This document shows positions 26,962 through 39,519 of a stretch of 64,000 bases of DNA, one piece after another. Within the stretch, counting starts at the first letter, position 1. The number at the start of each line of letters is the position of its first letter. The notes under the pieces are model-generated. The model made no database searches, was not told where the DNA came from, and saw nothing but the letters and a program-made list of their open reading frames with translations. Origin of the DNA: Arabidopsis thaliana (taxonomy: Eukaryota > Streptophyta > Magnoliopsida > Brassicales > Brassicaceae); NCBI RefSeq assembly GCF_000001735.4, contig NC_003076.8, positions 10,044,001 to 10,108,000 on the forward strand, given 5' to 3'. A program made the translations under genes and the position numbers.

Positions 26962-28009
26962 TTACAATATCCATGCCCAGAGAATAGATTAGTTTGTTTC
27001 GGGTTTGATATACAAAGACAAAACAATTGTCTATTTTGATCATTCATGTTATAAAAACATACTTTCATATTTTATTTGATTAACGAACGACAATATCATT
27101 GTATACTGTATAATTATTTCTAATCTTTTGTTTACTTATTTTTGATTTTTATTTTCTAGAAATTTTCTTTTAATTAATTTAATTCAAATAAACATATATA
27201 TTATAAATTGATTAGCTGCAAGAAGTTTTTAAAGTTTTTCCATGTGTTTATGTCAATTAAATGAAAAATATTTAAGAGGAAGCTACATGGCATAAGACAA
27301 ATTGCAATCACATCTTCTCTCGATTCTTTTCATTTCAACCAAAACAATCATATGTCATCCTTCAATCCTAGCATATATTACCACGTCATAACGATTCTAC
27401 ACAAATTGTCATGTTAGAGCAGGTCCATTGGGGATTGAAAATTTCTTATCAAGAATCCTTAGCAAAATAAGACAAAATTTAAATGAAACATGTGATATAA
27501 ACTTACGAACGACCTAAGCTTAGAGTTTTTTTTGGTGTTAAGGTTCGATGACGTGTCCATTTCTCATTGGACGCGTGTTTTGACAAAACAATATTTTTTT
27601 TTCAGTTGCCTGTGGTTTTTCTCATTTCTGGATATCTCTATTCTCTTCTTTGGTGCGATGGCGATTGAACGGTCTCTGATGATCATCAGCCTCACGCGTT
27701 CATGTTCATCAAATCGGAAGAGAATATCAACGAAATTCGTCTCTTATCCACTGTCCTCATCATCTCAACCGACGGTGGTCAACATGGACGAGTTTGGTGA
27801 ACCAAATCGGAGAGAAAACGTGCATAAATTGGAGATTTGTGTCAAGCCATGGTCCAATCAAATTCTGAATATATAGATCTAACAATTTAATTGTGTATAT
27901 CGGGATTAATTAGGGTTATTGTTAGATTTTATCAAAATTAGGGTTTCCTGAATAGGGAATTTTAGAAGATAAATTAGGGTTAATTGATGGTAATTGTTGA
28001 CATTTCTAA
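26962..28009. other. Spacer with one doubtful short ORF
   Basis: AT-rich sequence. The only frame that looks slightly gene-like starts at ATG 27658 and ends at 27876 (72 residues, MAIERSLMIISLTRSCSSNR at the start). It has no recognised domain and no sign of splicing, and may be a remnant exon or chance. Nothing else seen. Confidence 0.3.
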
Positions 28010-28934
28010 GACAAGAATAGATTGATACTCATTGAGCTTATTAGAAGAGAAATTGAATAGCTCATGAAAAGCTTTATTGTGCAAAGAATCTAAAGAGAGA
28101 GAGAGAAGCTTTAAGATTGTCTAGAAGAACAAAAATGATTTTGATTGTGATTCATATAAATGTTTGAGGGTGACTGCTCAGAGAGGCAGCCTTGGTTACA
28201 TGACAACATCATAGATATATATATATATATATATATATCTTATTATATAAAGTACGGAGTTACTAACTCACGAGATCATGACACGTGTCAGGTCTATCAT
28301 TGAGATGTTGACATATGTTAAAAAAAAGTTTCTTTAAAAAAAAAAAAACATATTTACATATACTAATTTATAGTTCTATATCTAAAAAATTTAACTTATA
28401 ATTTTTTTAATTAAAAAGGAAAACTAACAATAAGATGAAGTGTATAGAATTAAATTTTATTTGTATTGAAAAATTGGATTGTATTTGAATTGTATACAAT
28501 CGAACTAAATTGTATTGTATTATGATAAAAAAGATATTTAAATTGTATTGTAAAATCGAATTTGTAAGATTGAAATTTAGTTTAAGGAAATACTAAATTA
28601 AATACTGAAAAATATGAGTTACAATTTAAAATTCAAATATCATCAATAAGTTGGAGTGTATAAAATTAAAAAGCAGTTTATTATGATGAAAGAGATAGTT
28701 AAAATGTATAGTAAAATTGAATGTGTATGATTGAAATTTTATTTAATTCAAAAATTACTAAATTAAATATTAGAAAAAGTGTGTGGATCACTATTTACTA
28801 TTCAAATTTTAAATATTATCGATAAATATTTGAATAAATTTATATCTTTTACCCGCCTATTTAGGCGGGCCTTATCTAGTATATATATATATGAGAACTC
28901 TTAGTACAAAACCTAATAACATGGGCATAGATGG
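28010..28934 (-). repeat. LTR-like direct repeat A, split by a Helitron
   Basis: About 283 bases of non-Helitron sequence (28010-28237 and 28880-28934) match 29511-29772: both carry AAGAATAGATTGAT, a GAGAGAGAAGCTTTAAGATTG block, GTTTGAGGGTGA, GCCTTGGTTACAT and ATATGAGAACTC. Between the repeats lies only about 580 bases. On the minus strand the inner edge reads GGGGAAGTATTAGAGC, which resembles a polypurine tract running into a 3' LTR, so this is probably the 3' LTR of an internally deleted Copia-like element on the minus strand. Confidence 0.6.
28238..28879 (+). mobile_element. Short non-autonomous Helitron
   Basis: Begins TCTTATTATATAAAGTACGG. Ends with the perfect hairpin CCCGCCTATTTAGGCGGG (28852-28869), then CCTTAT and CTAG (28876-28879). 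Inserted between A and T in a TA tract, without target duplication. The matching direct repeat at 29511-29772 shows the site without it. 642 bases, AT-rich, no coding frame. Confidence 0.9.
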
Positions 28935-29510
28935 ACTTCTCTAATAATCATTTCTTGGGCTTCTATGTTTGCTCTAATACTTCCCCGCAAACTTAGCAGC
29001 GGGTGTGAAAACGACGTTGTTAAGTTTGTCTTAGATGATCGAAGAGCTTGATTTTCAGTGCATGATCTAATGAAGGCACATAATCTATGTGTGCTCTTAT
29101 CTTCTCGAATCAGTCTCAATTTTGAACCCAGCAAATATGAAGGATTATTAGCAGCAATATGAGACCAAGAAACATGCACTTCACAAGATTCACTTCATGT
29201 CTTGAAAGGATCTAGATTTTGTATCTTCAGAGGTAGCAATAAAAGTTTCTGGCTAATTCGGATGGCTTGACTTGGGTGAGACAACATATGTAGCAAGATA
29301 CAAAATCAAGATCACTTGGATGTAGATAGCAGCATCTCTTCACCACAAAATCAGACATTAGTGTGAGAACTTTTAAGGTTCTTTTGACCTATTTGTCTCA
29401 CGAAGAGTCCGTGTTTTCTTTACCTCGTTTAACTCCCCTAAGCTGTCCCATGTAAAAGAAGAATTCTCTTCCCACAACTACTTAGATCCTACTTGCTATC
29501 TGCTAAATAT

Positions 29511-29772
29511 GACAAGAATAGATTGATGCTCATTGAGCTTATTAGAAGAGAAATTGAATAGCTCATGAAGAGCTTTATTGTGCAAAGAATCTAAAGAGAG
29601 AGAGAAGCTTTAAGATTGTCTACAAAAACAAAAAAAAATTCGATTGTGATTCGTATAAATGTTTGAGGGTGATTGCTCAAAGAGGTAGCCTTGGTTACAT
29701 TAATCCATAACATACATTACATATATATATGAGAACTCCTAGTACAAAACCTAATAACATGGGCTTAGATGG
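29511..29772 (-). repeat. LTR-like direct repeat B
   Basis: Partner of repeat A, without the Helitron. On the minus strand this would be the 5' LTR. The sequence that follows inward (toward 28935) has no recognisable primer-binding site and no gag or pol, only about 580 bases with a meaningless frame. Confidence 0.6.
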
Positions 29773-30659
29773 CCTTTAACCCTTTCTCTAATCATCTTTC
29801 AAGCTTTTTGAAACTCCTAACTAGTCAACAAGATAATCAAACCATTCCACCAATTTAGTATGAACGTTTTTCACCTACCATAGAACTTGTATCATCTTAC
29901 GTCCATGTTTTATGTTTGTTCTTAATGTTGGTTTCTTGTGTTTATTTGCTCTTACTGTAGGTTTCTTATCTTGTGTCTGCAGGTGGTCGACGATATCACT
30001 TGTGCAAAGAAGAAACGACACAGAGACCCATTTGCACTCGTTTGGTTTGACATCACTATCACTTATGTTTGTTGCTCTTTTATTTTGTATCACTTTTGTT
30101 TGTTACCCTTTTGGCTCCGAATGGAGAAAGCTTATCGGGCGGAGCGGATCAAGCGGATCAAGCTGAACAAAAGCGGATTAAGCAGATCAAGCGGATATAG
30201 CAGTATAACTGTGGATCAAACGAAATTAGCGGTCCAAATAAAGATTTGAATGGTGAAAGCGGATCAATATTGTAGATCATATTATATAATATTTAATTAT
30301 AAATTAAATGATAAATAAAGTAAATATATCTATTTAATAATTATTAAAACATTAAAAAATATATTTCAAATACAACATCAAAAATAGATTCAAATCTATT
30401 ATTTTGATTTTTCCATAACTTATAAAGAAGAAGATTTAACAACTATTAAGATTGGGATAGATTCAAATCTATTATTTTGATTTTTCCATAACATATAAAG
30501 AAGAAGATTTAACAACTATTAAGATTGGAAAAGTGGAAGAAGTGAAGAACTATGGTTTCGTAGAGTTGGAGGCGGAGAGAAGTCGAGAAAGTGAAACCCA
30601 ATATTAGGGTTAATGAAGCATTAATGACAACAATCAAGGCCTATTAGGTTTACTAAAGG
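29773..30659. repeat. Spacer with two small tandem-repeat blocks
   Basis: Around 30138-30250 AGCGGATCAA-like units recur six or more times. At 30385-30530 a unit of 73 bases (starting TAGATTCAAATCTATTATTT) is present twice in tandem with few differences. A short stretch near 30070 (TTTGTATCACTTTTGTTTG) is similar to one near 42600. No coding gene recognised. Confidence 0.6.
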
Positions 30660-30812
30660 ATCTGCGCGTCTGTGAAACAGGTGGTTCAGGATGCGGCTCG
30701 GATCGGCTTTAAAACGCAGGAAGAATTACGATTTTACCCTTAATTGTCTGTTTTTTTCTTTTTCCTGTAACGTAAAATGAAAAAACGGCTTATGTGGCTT
30801 GTCATTTTGCCA
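30660..30812 (-). repeat. Dispersed repeat, inverted copy of 5785-5930
   Basis: The reverse strand carries ATGACAAGCCA, AAGGGTAAAAT, AAAGCCGATCCGAGCCG and GCAGATCCT in the order seen at 5785-5930. It lies just beyond the end of the PIF/Harbinger transposase remnant, so it might be that element's subterminal sequence. Confidence 0.55.
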
Positions 30813-30833
30813 TAACATCACCATCAACTGTAT

Positions 30834-31059
30834 CTAAAGCTTCCATATCCCTACATTGGTTTCAGAATTTGTGTCAATAACCTCTGTCACTTCCATTTCT
30901 TCTACAAAATCATCATCTGAAAAATTTGAAATCCTTATAAAATTATGTAGTCCCATTGTAGCCATTACAACTATCTTCTGCACATGAGTATTATATCTAG
31001 GAAATTCACAAAGAATCCTATATTTTTTCTTCCAAACTCCAAATGTTCTCTTAATTATA
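30834..31059 (-). pseudogene. PIF/Harbinger transposase, C-terminal piece (cut by CACTA)
   Basis: Encodes the end of a DDE_Tnp_4 transposase: KRTFGVWKKKYRIL, then the TQ/HVQKIVVM..LHNFIR block typical of this family, and an acidic tail. The rest of the gene lies at 41219-41760, 10 kb away and in the same orientation; the CACTA element 31060-41217 separates them. The acidic residue expected in the (V)IERTFG motif is lysine. Confidence 0.8.
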
Positions 31060-32492
31060 CACTCGAAAGTTTTGTCCATATAGCTACAGTTTTAACGACC
31101 ACATACATTTGTAACAACTTTTTGCTACTTATAAATTACAAATTAGTAACAGAAAACGATTTAATAAAACATGTAGCTAATTTGTTACAACCCGTAGCAA
31201 TTTAGCTACATTTTGCGAGACAGAATTTTTTGTAACAAATATGTTACCAAATGTGTTTAAAATTTAGTTGCAAAGTTCCACAAACCAAAATTCGTCGCCG
31301 ATTTTGTAACAACAGTTGAATAGAATATCATTTAACGTTTTACGATTATTATCAACTAGAAGATTTGTAAGTATTAGCGACGATTTATGCATTTTATTTT
31401 AGTAACAAAGTTGATATGAATTTAGTATCAAAATTTTTGTTGTAAATTTTCACAAAACAGGTTTCGTCACAAACTTTTGTGACAAAGTAAGATTATTAAT
31501 ATTGTTTAATTTTTACAACAGTTGGGTCGGTAGCAACTAGAAATAAAATGGAGACTCACAATATGTTTCGTAGCAATTATGACAACTTTGTGACTGCCCC
31601 TGTCTCATATCAAAGGCCACTTAGTGTGCGGTAGCAAATTGGTTACCAAAGCCACTACTTATGCGACACTATAATTGCAGCAAGTTGATTACAAAGCCAC
31701 TTCTTTTGCGACAGTCTTATTATAGCAAATTTATGATGGTGTCTTGTCGATCTTCCACCAAGTTTTTGTTTAATTATTGGCTTCGTTTTCTCTCTTGTTC
31801 GAATCTATATATATGCATCATTCTTCTTTGTTGTATATTCATTCAAATCTTTGGCTTCTCGTTTTCTCTCTTCATATCTAGCAACAAAAAAAAATTCTTT
31901 CATATTCATTCTAAAATTTTTCATTTGAGCAAACCGTCTCTTTTTTCTTTTTAATCTATTCTATTATCTTTTTCTTTGTAACAAAAAAATGTCTTCAAGC
32001 AATAATATAGAAATCGTAAGAAAGTGGATGTATAATCGTATTAATCGACACACTGGACATGTATTCGACGAATATGAAGCCGGGATAAGTCAATTTTATA
32101 GAGTTTGCAAACTATTGATTATATGATGGGATCGAATATGGTGTCCATGTCGAAAGTGTAGAAATGAAGAACTTATTTCTATTGCTACCGTATCTAAATA
32201 TTTGTATAATAGACGATTTCAACCCAACTATTATGTTTGAACAGCTCACGGTGAGGAGTTTGAGCACAGACCGCTCACGGTGAGTAGTTTGAGCACGGAC
32301 ACCAATTTTACGATCAAGCCGAAGAAAATACATTTCAAACAGTTGAACCGGAATGGAATTTTAAAACTAGTTATATTGGAGATACTGTCTCAACGGAAGA
32401 TATGTCAATACCACGATCAAGGTAAATTATTAGTTATATATATATATATATAATGAAATTGAATTTAAAATAATTAATTAAAAAGTTTTTCT

Positions 32493-32523
<31 letters not shown>

Positions 32524-33136
32524 TATTGCTCTTAAAATTTGGTTAATAGAAATATTAATTCGATTTACATTAAATATAAATATATAGAAATTGATAATTA
32601 GAAGTGGTGTGCTAGCTATATATAAAGAAAAACTATGTTCTATTGTATATTTTATTTTCTCTTACATTATAAATTTTCTTTATCTTAATTCATATGTACA
32701 AAACATAAAGTCCATATATAAATAATAATAATACTTATTATTAATTCAGTTTCATCATATAATAATAATGTTTTTACATCTACTAGAAATTAAAAATTTG
32801 AAGTGGTATGCTATAAATATAAATTATTATATTAGATATATGTGATCATTGAAAATGTTATAAATCTTATTTATCTTATTCCATACAAAAAATTATAATC
32901 CATATATAAGATAATAATAATACTTATTATTAAAGATAAATATTCAAATAAAAATAAAAAAGAATGATGTTATAATTTGGTTAATTTAAATATTAATTCA
33001 ATGTTGTTATATAATAGTATTTTTATGTCATCTGATAGAACTCGTGTATATAAATATATGTATTTGTGTCATCTATAATAGAAATTCTTAAACTCATTTG
33101 TTAATGTATATCAAATATATTATTTAAACATGGAGG

Positions 33137-33139
<3 letters not shown>

Positions 33140-33176
<37 letters not shown>
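33140..33176. repeat. (TA)n microsatellite
   Basis: Uninterrupted TA dinucleotide. Confidence 0.95.
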
Positions 33177-33177
<1 letters not shown>

Positions 33178-33491
33178 TTTTTGAAAATGTTATAAATATA
33201 GATCTTTCATTAGTACTTTCATTTAATACTTACTTTAAAAGTCTATTAAAAAGAAACATATATATATAGTAGTAAAATTTGGTTAAAAGAAATATTAATT
33301 AACTCAATACAAATATCATCTAACATAAATTAATAATTAGAAGTGGTATGTTATAAATAAAAATTATTATATTAGTTATTTCTTATACTCGTTAAAAATA
33401 TTATAAATTTTATTTATTTTAGTCCATACAAAAAATAAAATATTAAATTCAATTTTGTCATATAATGATAATTTATGTCATCTAATAGGAC

Positions 33492-33494
<3 letters not shown>

Positions 33495-33534
<40 letters not shown>
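33495..33534. repeat. (TA)n microsatellite
   Basis: Uninterrupted TA dinucleotide. Confidence 0.95.
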
Positions 33535-33537
<3 letters not shown>

Positions 33538-36258
33538 CATCTCCAGGAACGTCGAGAAGGGGGACAAACAGCTTTGATTGGATCCGATCTGGTAGACAGA
33601 GACGAAGACAAAGATGAATAATTTGAAGAAGATTTCTTTGTTAATATATCAAATTATAAAGATATAATTGTGGGAATTTCTAATTAGTATGTACATAAGA
33701 ATAATGAAATTCCATTAAATAAATAAATATATTACTTAATTATTAGGAAAATAGAAGTTAATTAATAAAGAAATTGTGCATATCAGATAGTTGAAGGTTG
33801 TTTATCAATTTAATTGATTATATATATAGAAAAGTATATTATATAATTTAATTAATTTTTTATCGTTTTGATTAATGTACATATTACTAAAAATACTGTA
33901 CAATTTTATGAACCCGCGGTTGAATATAATGCTTGGGAAGCCCATAATCCTGAGAATGCAGATTTTTTCAACCGTTTAAATACAGCAAGTGAGCCTCTAT
34001 ATGACAACTGTGTTGAAGGCTTGTCAAAAATTTTGTTGGCTGCTGATATGATGCACATTAAGACGAAACACAATCAAACAGAAGCGTGTGTCGATGATAC
34101 TCCGGACTTGTTTCATAAGGTTTTACCAAAAGGTAATATTGCTCCAAGAAATTATTATGAAACAGAGAAGTTGATGCAGACTTTTAGTATGTCGTACCAC
34201 ATGATTGATGTATGCTAAAATAATTGCATGATTTATTGGGGTGATCCTGACGAAAATCTAACAGTTTGCAAATTTTGTGAACATCCAAGGTACAAACCTC
34301 GGAAAGCATCGGTTCGGGCTACTAGAATGCATATTCCATACAAGAGAATGTTCTCTTTGCCAATATTATACGGCTCAAAAGATTGTATCTATCCGAAAAG
34401 ACAGCACCAAATATGAGTTGGCACGCAGAATATACATGTCTTGATGGAGTTATGCAACATCCTTTTGATGGCAAGGCATGGAAGCATTTCCAATATCTTA
34501 ATCCTGAGTTTGCATCCAAAAGTAGAAATGTTTATCTCAGGTTATGTACTGATGGTTTTAACCCATTCGGATCGTCTGGTGGTAACTATTCCCTTTGGCC
34601 CATAATTCTTACTCCTTATAATCTCCTGCCAGATATGTGTATGAAAAGAGAATATCTATTTCTTTTCATACTAGGGCCAGGGCGAAACCATCCAAAACGG
34701 ATTTTGGATATTTTTTTACGACCACTGATAGAAGAATTACTGGAACTTTAGATCAATGGCGTTGACGCGTTTGATATTTCAGTGAAGCAAAATTTCAATT
34801 TACAAGCAGTTTTAATGTGGACTATAAGTGACTTTCAAGCATATGGGATATTGTCCGGATGGACAACTCATGGAGGAATGTCGTGTCCATATTGTATGGA
34901 TCAAACGGATGCTTTCCAATTGAAGAATGGTCGTATATCTAGTTGGTTTGACTGTCATCGAAGATTTTTACCTCTAGATCATGTTTTTCGATCGCCAAAA
35001 CGAAAGGTCTTTTCGAAAGGGTCATATTGTCAACAATGTCCCACCATATTTTTTGTCAGGAGAAGAAATTCTGGAAGGTCACTTGGCTTATTATTATGGG
35101 GTGAAGAAAACAGTGGAATGTGGTGGAAACAGTCATATAAATAGTGACATCGAAGGATATGGCGAGACGCACCACTGGCACAAACATAGCATCTTTTGGG
35201 AGTTGCCATATTGGAATACACATCTGATTCGACATATTCTTGATGTGATGCATATCGAACAAAACTTTTTCGATAACTTGATTAACAATTTGTTAAATGT
35301 CACAGGCAAAACAAAAGATTCTATCAACTCACGGAAAGATCTCGTTTTATATTGTAATCGAAAGAAATTACACCTTACATCGTCTGGAAAAAACCCTGTT
35401 CAAATATTCAGGGTGTCTCCTCAAGCAAAAACTTCTTAAATGGTTAAAAGATGTGGTGAAGTTTCCAGATGGGTACGTGTCTAACATAGGACAATGCATA
35501 CACATTGATCAAGGAAGGCAAATGTATGGTTTGGAAAGTTACGAATGTCACGTCATTATGCAGCGACTATTTCCGTTTGCATTCGCTGAACTCCTTCCCA
35601 ATGAAGTCCATCAAAAAATATCAGGTAAATTAGAATAATTTAGCTTAAGTGTACTTACATAGTTATTAATCTGTATAATAAACTTATTTTTGTTTTTTTT
35701 TACAGATGTAAGAATATTTTTCCGCGACCTTTGTTCAAGAAATTTGAAAGTCAATGATGTTGTTCGTATGAAGAGTAATATTGTGCTCACACTTTGTAAT
35801 CTAGAGAAGATATTTCCACCATTTGTTTTTGATGTTATGGAGCACTTGATTATTCACTTACCAAGAGAAGCCGAACTTTGTTGGCCGGTGCAGTTTCGAT
35901 GGATGTATCCATTCAACGATTCATGTTTCATCTTAAGAAAAAGGCGAATAACAAAGCAAGTGTTGAAGGGTCAATTGTGGAGCAATTTATTAATGAAGAA
36001 ATTACAAATTTCAGCTCTCACCACTTTAATCCCGAATCGACTATTGTGTCGAGTAGTGCTCAGAGACGACATGCTAGTGGTTTGCCTCAACAGTACATCT
36101 ACTCGTACGACGACGTGCCGACATTAATTAGAAATGTCGGAAGTGGAAGTGGAAAATCATATTATGAGTGGTTAACCGATGATGACAACCACATCGCTCA
36201 TACATATATTTTGCTCAACTGTGAAGAATTGGCACCATTCAAAAGGTCATTAATAATT

Positions 36259-36292
<34 letters not shown>

Positions 36293-37419
36293 AACGTAAA
36301 ATGAAATTTTAATTCTTGATAAAAAAATTTCCAGGCTATTTGATAACGAAGCTAGAGAAAGATATGTTGGTCTCACCTAAGATTTGTTAACGACTATGAA
36401 AGAAAGAGACTTTTCAAGTTGGTTATATATTTTGGTAAGTTTTAGCTACATATTTCACAATTTATGATGTGTATAGCTTTGTAATTAAGATGTATTATAT
36501 ACGATATCATGATCATCTCATAATGTGTTCATACAGGTTCATAGTGATCACACGAATACATTGTATCCTTTATGGTTACAAGAGCTTGTGAGAGGTCCAA
36601 TAAGACAGTGCACATGTTGGAATGCATATTTTTCACGAGGTTATAATTTTCATACAGTAAGTCATGCAATGAACAAAACTACGGCTAACTACGGTGTTAG
36701 TGTGCGTGAGAGCTCTGAATACGCTCAAACTTACTATGGAAAACTACAACAAATAATTCAGATTGCATATCATGGAGCTGTTGGATTGAAAGTTACATTA
36801 TTTTGATGCGATTGGTATGATACGACTTTTGGAGTTGGGACTAGAATTTATAAGCCTGGTGTTGTTGAGGTATGTGCATCTCGTGTGTATGAGAAGTATG
36901 ATCCATTTGTTTTGACAACACAAGTAGATCAAGTTTGTTTTTTGCCATATTCACGTGTAAAACGACGTTTTGAAGAATAGTTGGTAGTAGTGAAAGTCTA
37001 TTCGAGAGAAATACTTGAAGAAATCATCACACAACGAGAATCAATGCAGGAGGAAAACGACGATCTTCAATATTCTACGACAGTCAATGCATTGAATGTA
37101 AGTTAACTAATTTTACCTGGAGGACAGCTTGAAGACATTCCCGAAGATCCACTAGGTGAAGATTCTGAAGATCATGATAGCGATCTTGATATGACAAATT
37201 CAGAAAGTCTTGAAGAATTCAAAAGTTCCGAAGAAGAATAATTCCATTGCGGAAATGATTATTGTCTTGGGAATTTAATGTTTTATAGCCAAGTTTTTCT
37301 ATTTGATTTTCTAAAAAATAATATGAATAATATGTTTTACCTTCTCTTGTATTAACTCTCATACTTTAAATCGCTTGAAACATACCCAAAATATTTTGTT
37401 GCTGGAATAAAACCATGAT

Positions 37420-37734
37420 TATTATAGAATATAGGGGTGGGCATTTCGGTTTAACATTGGGTTCAGTTTGGATTCGGTTTCCCTTCTCTTGGTTTATTTG
37501 GGTTTCGTAAAACTCTAACCATACACAACCGTAGTTAGTTTGGTTTGCTTTGTGTTTGGGTCAGTTTTAGTTCGGTTCGATTTGGTTTTAGTTCGGTTCA
37601 AAAAATTAATTAATGTATCAAATTCTATGTTTAAATTGCATAATTCAAACAATACCAAAAAAGCAAAACCTATAAAAACTCAACCTATAAATATTTAGAG
37701 TTATTTACAATATTTTTAATATTGTAAAACTAGG
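37420..37734. other. GT-rich repeat-like stretch
   Basis: GGGTGGGCATTTCGGTTT followed by repeated TTCGGTTTGG / TTTTAGTTCGG units, a composition common in plant transposon flanks. No gene. Confidence 0.4.
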
Positions 37735-39050
37735 TACAAGGTATAGAATGTTTTCTGATTTATTCATGAATCGAGTACAATGTTTATATACACAGAGAGT
37801 CTTTCTCTCCAAGTCTAACTTTCTCTCCAAGTTAAATTTACCAAAAAACCCACATGAGAATATTTACAAGATATACACACGATATTCTTTTGGCTAACCC
37901 CCCCCCCCCCTCAAGTTGGAGCATATGGATTGTAAATGCCCAACTTGACCACGATTGACTCGAACTCACGTCGTCCCAATGCCTTAGTAAACACATCAGC
38001 TAACTGATCCGTAGTATGAACTTTCCGAGTACGAATCGTTCCATTCATGATCTCATCCCGGACTCCAGGACAATCTATTTCAACGTGTTTTGTTCTTTCA
38101 TGAAAAACAGGATTTGCAGCTATGTACAATGCTGCTTGGTTGTCACAATGTGAATCTATGGGCTTGGTTTGATTCACTCCCAAGTCTTTGAGCAATGCTT
38201 TCAACCATTTTAACTCACATACAGTTAAAGCCATGGATCGATACTCTGATTCAGCCGATGAACGAGAAACCACATCTTGTTTCTTTGCTTTCCACAAAAC
38301 TGGTGAGTCTCCAAGTGTTATAAACCAGCCTCCGACAGACCTTCTACTCACAGCGCATCCCGCCCAATCAGCGTCACACCAACCTGCCAACTTCAAATTT
38401 GAATCTGACTTCAAGAGTATACCTTGTCCTAGTGTTCCTTTCAAATACCGAACGACCCGCAAAGCACTATCCCAATGATCTGTTCTTGGGGCTTTCATGA
38501 ACTGTGATAGAGTGTTCACAGCATATGCTAAATCAGGTCGTGTCGCCAACAAGTAGATCAAACGCCCCACAAGTCTTCGAAACCGCTCTGGATTATCCAT
38601 GAGTGGCTCTTTAGAGTAACTCAGCTTGTGTTGCTGCTCCAACGGAGTGCTGACTGGTTTCGATCCCAACATTCCTACGTCTTGAATTATCTCAAGAGTA
38701 TACTTTCTTTGACACAAGAAAATCCCTTCTTTGTTTCTTGCTACTTCGATGCCTAAAAAATACTTCAGAGATCCCAAGTCTTTCATGTGAAAACACTCCC
38801 CCAAGTATTTCTTGAATTTTCTGATTTCTTCTGAATCATTACCTCCAATGATCAAATCGTCAACATATACTAGTATATATATTTCTGATTTTCCTCTTCG
38901 TAAATGAAATAAAGAATAATCAGCTCTTGACTGCTTAAACCCATATTCAAGTAGTGAACCATGCAGCTTTGTGAACCAACATCGTGGCGACTGTTTCAAC
39001 CCGTAAATCGATTTTCTTAAACGACAAACCATGTTTTTATCAGAAACTTT
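37735..39050 (-). mobile_element. 5'-truncated Ty1/Copia element
   Basis: Only the 3' part remains: end of pol, a polypurine tract (13 G on the minus strand, 37898-37910) directly after the stop codon, and one LTR from 37897 down to about 37735. That LTR has a TATA-like TATATAAAC and an AATAAA signal. The upstream edge (about 39050) runs into GTTGTTTA-rich sequence, not into more pol. It lies within the 10-kb CACTA element. Left boundary approximate. Confidence 0.8.
37911..39032 (-). pseudogene. Copia pol fragment: reverse transcriptase and RNase H
   Basis: An open frame of 373 residues from RLRKSIYGLKQSPRCW through the RT catalytic YVDDLIIGG (about residues 56-64), ATRPDLAYAVNTLS, and an RNase H domain (WCDADWAGC, SRSSAESEYRSMA, HCDNQAA, TKHVEIDC) to the normal C-terminus. 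Gag, protease, integrase and the RT N-terminus are absent. The remaining frame has no stop, suggesting a fairly young insertion. Without integrase it cannot be autonomous. Confidence 0.85.
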
Positions 39051-39147
39051 AGAAACCGAAGTTGTTTATATGTTCTAAAGTTGTTTATCACTTAAAAAAA
39101 CTGAAGTTGTTTAGAAACTAAAGTTGTTTATTTGGTCTTTGATTTTT

Positions 39148-39519
39148 CTACAGGTTATAGCACTTCAAAATGGAAGGATTTTTGGTGTTGGAGGATTCAA
39201 TACACGCGAGCGAGGTGAAAGCTCAGCAGCTGGTGCTTTGGGTAGAGTCACTCTTGAACGCCAAGTCATAACCTTGCAAGAGCAGCAGGCATCTGTTGTG
39301 AAGTGTCTGAAATAGTACATGCCAAATGGTGCGCCAAACTTTGGCTCGACGCAGCGAACACAAGGAACCGACGCTTCAGTGACCAGTCCAGACCGTGCTA
39401 ACAACAACATGGAGAGTGAATATGCTGATCCGGACCAAGATGGAGTTGATCATGTGAATGAGGATGCTGATGAGGCTCTTGATGGTGAGGATGAAGCAAG
39501 TGATGCTGCCTTTAAGTGA
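39148..39519 (+). pseudogene. Second CACTA ORF, C-terminal remnant
   Basis: Reads ALQNGRIFGVGGFNTRERG, a short helical segment (LERQVITLQEQQASVVKCL), a stop near 39313, then an acidic tail ending at 39519. This layout resembles the C-terminus of the En/Spm-family 'plant transposase' (TNPA-like) proteins. The Copia insertion appears to have separated it from its upstream part. Confidence 0.45.

Larger units (their letters stand above)
32424..33867. other. AT-rich intron-like stretch of the CACTA transposase
   Basis: No coding frame. Holds several TA microsatellites (32430-32452, 32502-32526, 33140-33176, 33495-33534) and repeated AGAAGTGGTRTGCTATAAAT-like and ATAATAATAATACTTATTAT motifs that suggest internal duplication of AT-rich units. 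Confidence 0.6.
31989..37240 (+). pseudogene. CACTA transposase TNP2 of the 10-kb element, broken
   Basis: N-terminal exon from ATG 31989: WMYNRINRHTGHVFDEYEAG and CPCRKCRNEE, with in-frame stops. After a long AT-rich stretch (about 32420-33860, probably an intron swollen by TA repeats) come 33868-34416 (LLAADMMHIKTKHNQTEAC, CEHPRYKP), 34383-34751 (LCTDGFNPFGSSGGNYSLWP), 34782-35144 (ISDFQAYGILSGWTTHG, CPYCMDQ), 34981-35439 and 35297-35638, then a DUF4218 block at 35690-36127 (FVFDVMEHLIIHLPREAEL, FRWMYPFN). A DUF4216-like part follows near 36810-36980, and an acidic end near 37240. Many stops and shifts. Confidence 0.8.

Noticed and set aside
27658..27876. Small gene encoding a 72-residue protein
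   Set aside because: No recognised domain, no splicing or homology evidence, AT-rich surroundings. Kept only as a remark in the spacer entry.
38188..38478. Plus-strand frame of 96 residues
   Set aside because: Antisense shadow of the Copia RNase H region.
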